10,547 bases of DNA from Actinomycetota bacterium (GTDB taxonomy: Bacteria > Actinomycetota > Actinomycetes > JACCUZ01), in contig JAVEDG010000246.1 of NCBI GenBank assembly GCA_030841245.1, positions 1-10,547 on the forward strand, read 5' to 3'. The translations under genes and the position numbers were made by a program. Below the pieces are notes generated by a model. That model ran no database searches. It saw only the letters and a list, made by a program, of their open reading frames with translations, and was not told the origin of the DNA. Numbering within the stretch: the first letter of the stretch is position 1; every line of letters starts with the position of its first letter. This document shows positions 6,295 to 10,547 of this stretch, one piece after another.

Positions 6295-7548
6295 ATGCAC
6301 CGCGAGCCGGTCGGCCGTCTGCTGACGGCTGCCCTCTGCGGAGTGCTGCTGCTCAGTGGGGCCGCGCCGACAGCGGCCGACCAAGGATCCAAGCAGTCGG
6401 CCGCCGACCGGATCCTGGCGGAGGTACGTCAAGAGCTGGCCGAGTCGTCCGCGGCGATGGTCCAGGCCACGGTCGACTACCGCCTGGCCGAGCAAGCGCT
6501 CCCGGGCGCCCGGCAGACGCTGCGCGACACCCGCGCGCTGCTCGCCACCGCCCAGCGGGCAGCCACGGCGGCAGCCCACCAGCGCGGAGTCGCACAGACC
6601 GAGCTGATGCTCGCCTCGCAGGACGCCGAGCACGTCACCGCCCTCGCGGCGGCCCAGCGGTCCCGGATCGGGCTGATCACGCGCGCCACGTACCAGAGCG
6701 GCGGCTCGTTCAGCACGTTGCAGGCGTTGCTGGCGGCGCGGTCGCCGGCTGACTTCGCCGACCGGATGGCCGCCGTCGCGTCGATCACCTCGGCGCAGAG
6801 CTCGGTGCTGGCGGCCATCGGGCGCAGGCAGCGAGCCCTGGACGCGCGGGCGCACGACCTGAAGGAGGTGCGCGACCGGGTGGCTCGGGCGGACGAGCTG
6901 GCGCGCACCCGGCTGATGCAGGTGATCGCGTTGGAGGCGCAGGCCCAGGCCGCCCAGGACCAGGTGAGCCAGCTGGTCGCACAGCGTCGAGCCGCAGTGG
7001 CCGCCGCCCACGCGGCCCAGGTCATCGACGACCAGCAGGCCCAGCAGCAGCAGGGCGAGGACACCCAGCTGCTGTCCGAGCTGGCGGCGCGGGCGCGTGC
7101 GCTGCTCGGGGCAGCCGGAGCCGTGCCGGGCTCGTCGGTCCCGGTGCAGCCGGGCGCGCTGCAGTGGCCGCTGCACGGGCCCGTCACGTCACCGTTCGGG
7201 ATGCGCGTCCACCCGATCACCGGCGTGCGCAAGCTGCACACCGGTGCCGACCTGGGCGCGGCCTGCGGGACGCCGATCCGGGCCGCCCGCGACGGCACGG
7301 TCATCTCAGCCGGCTTCAACACGGCGTACGGATGGCGCACGGTCGTGCTCCACGGCGTGGTGGGCGGCGCCCTGCTGACCACCACCTACAACCACCAGCA
7401 GGACATGCGCGTGCACGTCGGCGAGCAGGTCTCGGCCGGTCAGGTGATCGGACTCGTCGGCACCACGGGCTACTCGACCGGTTGCCACCTGCACTTCGAG
7501 CTCATCGTGAACGGCGACTTCGTCGACCCGATCCCCTGGTTGGCCTGA
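6295..7548 (+). CDS. secreted coiled-coil M23 family metallopeptidase
   Basis: This 417-residue exported protein is of the peptidoglycan hydrolase type found as M23 endopeptidases or their EnvC-like activators. Residues 1-30 are a Sec signal peptide (Arg-bearing n-region, LLTAALCGVLLLSGAAPTAA core, probable cleavage after TAA). A long Ala/Gln/Arg-rich coiled coil covers about 36-255 and ends in a glutamine-rich run. A short linker leads to the C-terminal M23 domain (about 288-417): WPLHGPVTSPFGMRVHPITG, then KLHTGADLG with His315 and Asp319, and GCHLHFEL with His398 and His400. All zinc and catalytic positions are kept, so an active peptidase is likelier than a degenerate activator. NGDFVDPIPWL is the usual family ending. 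It follows the glycosyltransferase gene by 88 bp, and the sigma gene comes 66 bp later. Confidence 0.92.
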   Translation: MHREPVGRLLTAALCGVLLLSGAAPTAADQGSKQSAADRILAEVRQELAESSAAMVQATVDYRLAEQALPGARQTLRDTRALLATAQRAATAAAHQRGVAQTELMLASQDAEHVTALAAAQRSRIGLITRATYQSGGSFSTLQALLAARSPADFADRMAAVASITSAQSSVLAAIGRRQRALDARAHDLKEVRDRVARADELARTRLMQVIALEAQAQAAQDQVSQLVAQRRAAVAAAHAAQVIDDQQAQQQQGEDTQLLSELAARARALLGAAGAVPGSSVPVQPGALQWPLHGPVTSPFGMRVHPITGVRKLHTGADLGAACGTPIRAARDGTVISAGFNTAYGWRTVVLHGVVGGALLTTTYNHQQDMRVHVGEQVSAGQVIGLVGTTGYSTGCHLHFELIVNGDFVDPIPWLA

Positions 7549-7564
7549 GCCCGCGGCACCTTCC

Positions 7565-7591
7565 GGAAACCTTTCGCGCGGCGCGACCGTT
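7565..7591 (+). promoter_or_regulatory. candidate ECF-type promoter for the sigma factor gene
   Basis: GGAAAC at 7565-7570 and CGTT at 7588-7591 are separated by 17 nt, which fits the GGAAC/GGAAT-CGTT/GTT pattern of promoters used by ECF sigma factors of the SigE, SigH and SigR groups. Initiation about 7 nt downstream would leave a leader of roughly 17 nt that holds the GGAGGT at 7605-7610. The 66-bp gap after the M23 stop is just long enough for it. Confidence 0.55.
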
Positions 7592-7604
7592 TGCGGTTTG
7601 GGAC

Positions 7605-7610
7605 GGAGGT
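7605..7610 (+). promoter_or_regulatory. Shine-Dalgarno site deciding the sigma factor start
   Basis: GGAGGT ends 4 nt before the ATG at 7615. The in-frame TTG at 7591 lies inside the promoter candidate, and the in-frame GTG at 7609 overlaps this site, so ATG 7615 is preferred. Confidence 0.65.
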
Positions 7611-7614
7611 GCGC

Positions 7615-8592
7615 ATGGTCGAGGACGCGGCGGTCCGCGTCGCCCACGAGGTCGACGAGCTCGACCGCGAAGCGGGCGCTCCGGACCTGGTCCGGCTCTA
7701 TCTCGACGAGATCGGCCGGGCCCCCCTGCTCGACGCGGCCACCGAGGTCGAGCTGGCCCGGCGGATCGAGGCGGGCCTGTTCGCGCGTCACCTGCTCGAC
7801 GGGCTCGGTCAGCGCCGGTCGGCGAAGCTGCGCCTTGCGCGTCGGGTCGCCACGTCGTACGAGCTCGCGGCCATCGCCGCCGACGGCGAGCAGGCCAAAC
7901 GTGCCTTCATCAGGGCCAACCTTCGGCTGGTGGTCTCCCTCGCCCGGCGCTACAACCGCGTGTCGATGCCGTTGCTCGACCTGATCCAGGAGGGCAACGT
8001 CGGGCTGGTCCGGGCGGTGGAGAAGTTCGACTACACCCGCGGCTACAAGTTCTCGACGTACGCGACCTGGTGGATCCGGCAGTCGATCGGGCGGGCCATC
8101 GCCGAGCAGAGCCGCACGGTCCGGCTGCCCGTGCACCAGGTCGAGAAGCTCAGCCGCTTGGCCCGGGTACGGCGCGAGCTGCACACGTCGCTCGGTCGCG
8201 AGCCCTCCGAGATCGAGGTGTCACGGGAGTCCTCTCTTCCGGTCGAGGTGATCGCCGACCTGGACGCGATCTCGATGACCCCGGCCAGCCTGGACTCCAT
8301 CGTGGGAGAGGACGGAGGGACGACACTCGGGGACCTGGTGGACACCGCGGACCCCGGGCCCGAGGACCTCGTGGTCGAGTGGGCCCACCGCGCCGACCTC
8401 ATCCGGCTGCTCGATCGGCTCGACGCCCGCGAGGTCGAGGTGATCCGGTCCCGGTACGGACTTCGCCACGAACGACGCGAGACCTACGACGAGATCGCGG
8501 CCCGCCTCGGTGTCTCCCGAGAGCGCGCGCGCCAGATCGAGCGGGAGGCGCTGCAACGGCTGCGCTGCTGGGTCAGCTCGGATCCCGACTGA
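7615..8592 (+). CDS. sigma-70 family RNA polymerase sigma factor, group 2 (HrdD/SigB-like)
   Basis: This 325-residue sigma factor of the principal-like class lacks the long region 1.1 extension of the housekeeping sigma. Region 1.2 is PDLVRLYLDEIGRAPLL (about 23-54). After a spacer, region 2 (about 95-165) contains FIRANLRLVVSLARRY, LLDLIQEGNVGLVRAVEKFD and GYKFSTYATWWIRQ, with Trp152-Trp153 and the adjoining Gln in the -10 recognition helix. Region 3 follows (SRLARVRRELHTSLGREPSE, then LDSIVGEDGGTTLGDLVDT). Region 4 (about 258-318) ends in the helix-turn-helix YDEIAARLGVSRERARQIER (291 onward). The near-complete region 2.4 and 4.2 motifs suggest it reads promoters like those of the housekeeping sigma. 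The upstream ECF-type promoter candidate suggests stress-induced expression, as is known for hrdD in Streptomyces and sigB in mycobacteria. Its 3' end overlaps the convergent exporter gene by 20 bp. Confidence 0.93.
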   Translation: MVEDAAVRVAHEVDELDREAGAPDLVRLYLDEIGRAPLLDAATEVELARRIEAGLFARHLLDGLGQRRSAKLRLARRVATSYELAAIAADGEQAKRAFIRANLRLVVSLARRYNRVSMPLLDLIQEGNVGLVRAVEKFDYTRGYKFSTYATWWIRQSIGRAIAEQSRTVRLPVHQVEKLSRLARVRRELHTSLGREPSEIEVSRESSLPVEVIADLDAISMTPASLDSIVGEDGGTTLGDLVDTADPGPEDLVVEWAHRADLIRLLDRLDAREVEVIRSRYGLRHERRETYDEIAARLGVSRERARQIEREALQRLRCWVSSDPD

Positions 8593-10114
8593 CCCCGGCA
8601 GCCGCGAGCGGCCCGTGCCGCGGGCAGCAGTCCAGCGGCGGCCCGTCCACCGCGCAGGTGTGCCGGGGGGCTCCGGCCGGGACCGCCGCCACGACCGGCT
8701 CGACGGGGCGTGCGGGGGACCTGATCAGGGCGACCGCGAGCAGGCCACCCAGCGCCAGCAGGCCCGCACAGACCACCATCGCGATGCCGAAGGAGTGGTC
8801 CATCGCGCTCGGGCGGCTGTAGGCGTCGCCCGCGAGCCCTGAGACCAGCGGGAGCACGGCGATCGCGAGCAGGGACGCGACCCGGGCGACGGCGTTGTTG
8901 ACCCCGCTGGCCAGGCCGGCGTGCCGGTCCGGCGCGGCGGCCAGCACGGTCGAGGTCAGCGGGGCGACAGTGATGGACAGCCCCAGGCCGAACAACGTCA
9001 CCGCCGGCAGCACGTCGACGGCGTACGACGAGCCGGCGTCGATCCGGGCGAGCAGCAGCACCGCGAGGCTGCAGGTGCCCGGGCCGACGGCCATCGGGAT
9101 CCGCGGCCCGATCCGCTGGGCGAGCGCTCCCATCCGGGACGAGAGCAGCAGCATGATCACCGTGATCGGGAACAGCGACAGGCCGGCCGCCAGCGGGCTG
9201 AACCCTCCCACCACCTGCAGGTCGAGGACGAGGAAGAACATCACTCCGCCCAGTGCGGCGTACACCGCGAAGGTGACCGCGTTGGCGGCGCTGAACTGAC
9301 GTGAGGTGAAGATGTCCGGCGGCAGCATCGGCTCGTGGGCGATGCGCTCACGCAGGTAGAAGCCGACCAGGCCGAGCACCCCGACCAACAGCGAGCCGAG
9401 CACGATCGGCGCCGAAAGACCGTCGGCCTGCCAGGCCATCAGCCCGTAGGTCAGGGCACCGAGCCCGACCGCACCCAGTGCCGCCCCCCACAGGTCGAGC
9501 CGATGCGATGCCTGCGGGTCCACGGACTCGGGCACGTGCCGGGCCGACAGGACCACGACGAATGCTGCGATCGGCAGGTTGATGAGGAAGGCCAGCCGCC
9601 AACTGGCCGCCTGGACGATCCAGCCGCCGAGGAACGGGCCGATGGCTCCCGCGATGCCACCGAGCCCGGACCACGCGCCGATCGCGCGGGGCCGGTCCTC
9701 CAGCCGGAACGACGCCTGCAGGATGGCCAGGCTGCCCGGGGTCAGCAGCGCTCCACCGATTCCCTGCACCGCCCGTGCGGCGATGAGCGTGCCGATGTTC
9801 GGCGCCACCCCGCACACCAAGGACGCGAGCGCGAACCACACCACGCCGATGACGAAGACCCGGCGCCGCCCGAACCGGTCGCCGAGCGAGCCCCCGAGCA
9901 GGATCAGCGAGGCAAGGGTCAGCGTGTAGGCGTTCACGGTCCACTGCAGGCCCGAGAGACCGGCGTCCAGGTCGTTGCCGATGCGGGGCAGCGCGACGTT
10001 GACGATCGTCCCGTCGACGAAGGCCATCCCCGAGCCGAGGACCGTCGCGGCGAGCACCCACCGGCCCTTCGCCTCGCCGAAGACGAGGCTGGCGGGGCTG
10101 GCGACGAGGGACAT
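8573..10114 (-). CDS. DHA2-family (14-TM) MFS drug efflux transporter
   Basis: This 513-residue inner-membrane protein is a proton-driven multidrug antiporter of the EmrB/QacA type. Fourteen hydrophobic segments can be counted. The DHA2 signature VDGTIVNVALP is in TM1 (33-43), motif A GSLGDRFGRRR follows TM2 (75-85), and the antiporter motif C GIAGAIGPFLGG is in TM5 (153-164). The ATG at 10114 is preferred over an in-frame GTG at 10168 because it leaves a short normal N-terminus before TM1; neither has a strong ribosome site. The C-terminal tail (about 470-513) is Pro/Ala-rich with His485, Cys487, Cys496, Cys497 and His500, which is unusual for the family. The gene is convergent with the sigma gene and divergent from the DUF3052-like gene. 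No TetR or MarR regulator is in view, and the substrate is unknown. Confidence 0.9.
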   Translation of the reverse strand: MSLVASPASLVFGEAKGRWVLAATVLGSGMAFVDGTIVNVALPRIGNDLDAGLSGLQWTVNAYTLTLASLILLGGSLGDRFGRRRVFVIGVVWFALASLVCGVAPNIGTLIAARAVQGIGGALLTPGSLAILQASFRLEDRPRAIGAWSGLGGIAGAIGPFLGGWIVQAASWRLAFLINLPIAAFVVVLSARHVPESVDPQASHRLDLWGAALGAVGLGALTYGLMAWQADGLSAPIVLGSLLVGVLGLVGFYLRERIAHEPMLPPDIFTSRQFSAANAVTFAVYAALGGVMFFLVLDLQVVGGFSPLAAGLSLFPITVIMLLLSSRMGALAQRIGPRIPMAVGPGTCSLAVLLLARIDAGSSYAVDVLPAVTLFGLGLSITVAPLTSTVLAAAPDRHAGLASGVNNAVARVASLLAIAVLPLVSGLAGDAYSRPSAMDHSFGIAMVVCAGLLALGGLLAVALIRSPARPVEPVVAAVPAGAPRHTCAVDGPPLDCCPRHGPLAAAGVSRDPS

Positions 10115-10136
10115 GGTCGGGCCAACGTCCCACGGC

Positions 10137-10150
10137 CGGCAGGTATGCCG
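10137..10150. promoter_or_regulatory. 14-bp dyad in the divergent promoter region, possible operator
   Basis: CGGCA-GGTA-TGCCG is a perfect 5-bp inverted repeat with a 4-bp spacer, lying between the exporter start (10114) and the divergent gene start (10185). Its place fits an operator for either gene. The arms are short and chance occurrence in such GC-rich DNA is possible. Confidence 0.25.
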
Positions 10151-10171
10151 CCACCTACGGCCCGGCACTCC

Positions 10172-10177
10172 TAGGGT
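10172..10177 (+). promoter_or_regulatory. candidate -10 element for a leaderless transcript
   Basis: TAGGGT matches the actinobacterial -10 pattern TANNNT. Its last base is 8 nt before the GTG at 10185, the distance expected if transcription begins at or next to that codon. No clear -35 box is visible. Confidence 0.4.
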
Positions 10178-10184
10178 CGTGGAC

Positions 10185-10547
10185 GTGAGCGTCTCGTCGG
10201 CGGGCTACTCGGGAACACCACTGGCGCGCAAGCTCGGCATCAGGGCCGGTCACCGGATCCTCGTCGTCGGCCGGCCGCCTGACGTGGAGATCGAGCTCCC
10301 CGCGGGGGTCGAGACGCACACCCGGGCCGGCCGCACGGCGTACGACGTGATCGTCGCGTTCGCACCGGACCGCCGCACCCTGGCGCGTCGCTTTCCGACG
10401 CTGCCGGCACAACTGGTCGTCGACGGCGGCCTGTGGGTCGCCTGGCCGAAGCGCAGCAGCGGGGTGAGCACCGACCTGGACGAGAACCAGGTGCGCGCAG
10501 TCGGGCTGAATGCCGGCCTGGTCGACAACAAGGTCTGCGCGATCGAC
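10185..10547 (+). CDS. DUF3052-like conserved protein, cut by the window's right edge
   Basis: The frame is open from GTG 10185 to the end of the window, giving 121 residues without a stop. It begins MSVSSAGYSGTPLARKLGIR and includes AGHRILVVGRPPDVEIELPAGV, DVIVAFAPDRRTLARRFPTL, GGLWVAWPKRSSGVSTDLDE and VRAVGLNAGLVDNKVCAID. These motifs match small actinobacterial proteins of the DUF3052 type (AGYSGTPL-KLGI entry, LWVAWPK-SGV-TDL core, GLVD-KVCAID near the end), so only a short C-terminus is probably missing. Its role is not established. A second in-frame GTG lies at 10179; the -10-like box at 10172-10177 favours 10185 as a leaderless start. It is divergent from the exporter gene. Confidence 0.75.
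   Translation, partial: MSVSSAGYSGTPLARKLGIRAGHRILVVGRPPDVEIELPAGVETHTRAGRTAYDVIVAFAPDRRTLARRFPTLPAQLVVDGGLWVAWPKRSSGVSTDLDENQVRAVGLNAGLVDNKVCAID

Noticed and set aside
8602..8623. GC hairpin (CCGCG with CGCGG, or GCGGC with GCCGC) just after the sigma gene as a terminator
   Set aside because: Stems are only 5 bp, there is no T-tract, and the bases also encode the exporter's C-terminal tail.
1..10547. tRNA or rRNA genes, CRISPR arrays, insertion sequences, phage attachment sites
   Set aside because: No cloverleaf with a GGTTCGA-type T-loop, no spaced repeat array, no transposase motif and no integrase were found by eye.

Overview
This window is very GC-rich, with strong third-position G/C and GTG starts alongside ATG. 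It has the gene families of a free-living actinomycete: an ANTAR regulator, a STAS anti-anti-sigma protein, a principal-like accessory sigma factor, a coiled-coil M23 peptidase, a DHA2 efflux pump and a DUF3052-type protein. I cannot name a genus. The organism makes selenocysteine, because selA and selB are both present and look intact apart from the window edge.

Layout. (1) 1-2904: selA (5' end cut by the window edge) and selB, the last two steps of selenocysteine incorporation; an 18-bp tandem repeat sits at their junction. No selenoprotein gene, tRNA-Sec gene or SECIS-like element was recognised in the window. (2) 2972-5014: a three-gene same-strand regulatory group: a STAS protein, an ANTAR protein with a C-terminal GAF-like domain, and a protein joining a degenerate hemerythrin-like helical domain to a C-terminal Rho_N/SAP-like motif. 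(3) 5184-7548: a compact GT4-type glycosyltransferase with a degenerate donor-site motif, then a secreted M23 endopeptidase. (4) 7615-8592: a group-2-like sigma-70 factor preceded by a good ECF-type promoter candidate. (5) 8573-10114, minus strand: a 14-TM DHA2-family MFS exporter whose 3' end overlaps the sigma gene by 20 bp. (6) 10185-10547: a DUF3052-like gene cut by the right edge and divergent from the exporter.

How the genes may work together. The centre of the window is rich in regulation. STAS proteins normally free a sigma factor from its anti-sigma kinase, ANTAR proteins normally bind nascent RNA and prevent termination, and Rho_N-like motifs bind nucleic acid. A sequence fitting the loose SigB-type promoter consensus (GNNT-N16-GGGTAT) lies just before the hemerythrin/Rho_N gene. 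The sigma factor further on has an ECF-type promoter (GGAAAC-N17-CGTT) placed to give a short leader with a Shine-Dalgarno. The best candidate for something undescribed is therefore the 2972-5014 group read as an RNA-level stress-response module. That is an inference from domain content and promoter motifs and is not demonstrated. The rest are familiar families with individual oddities.
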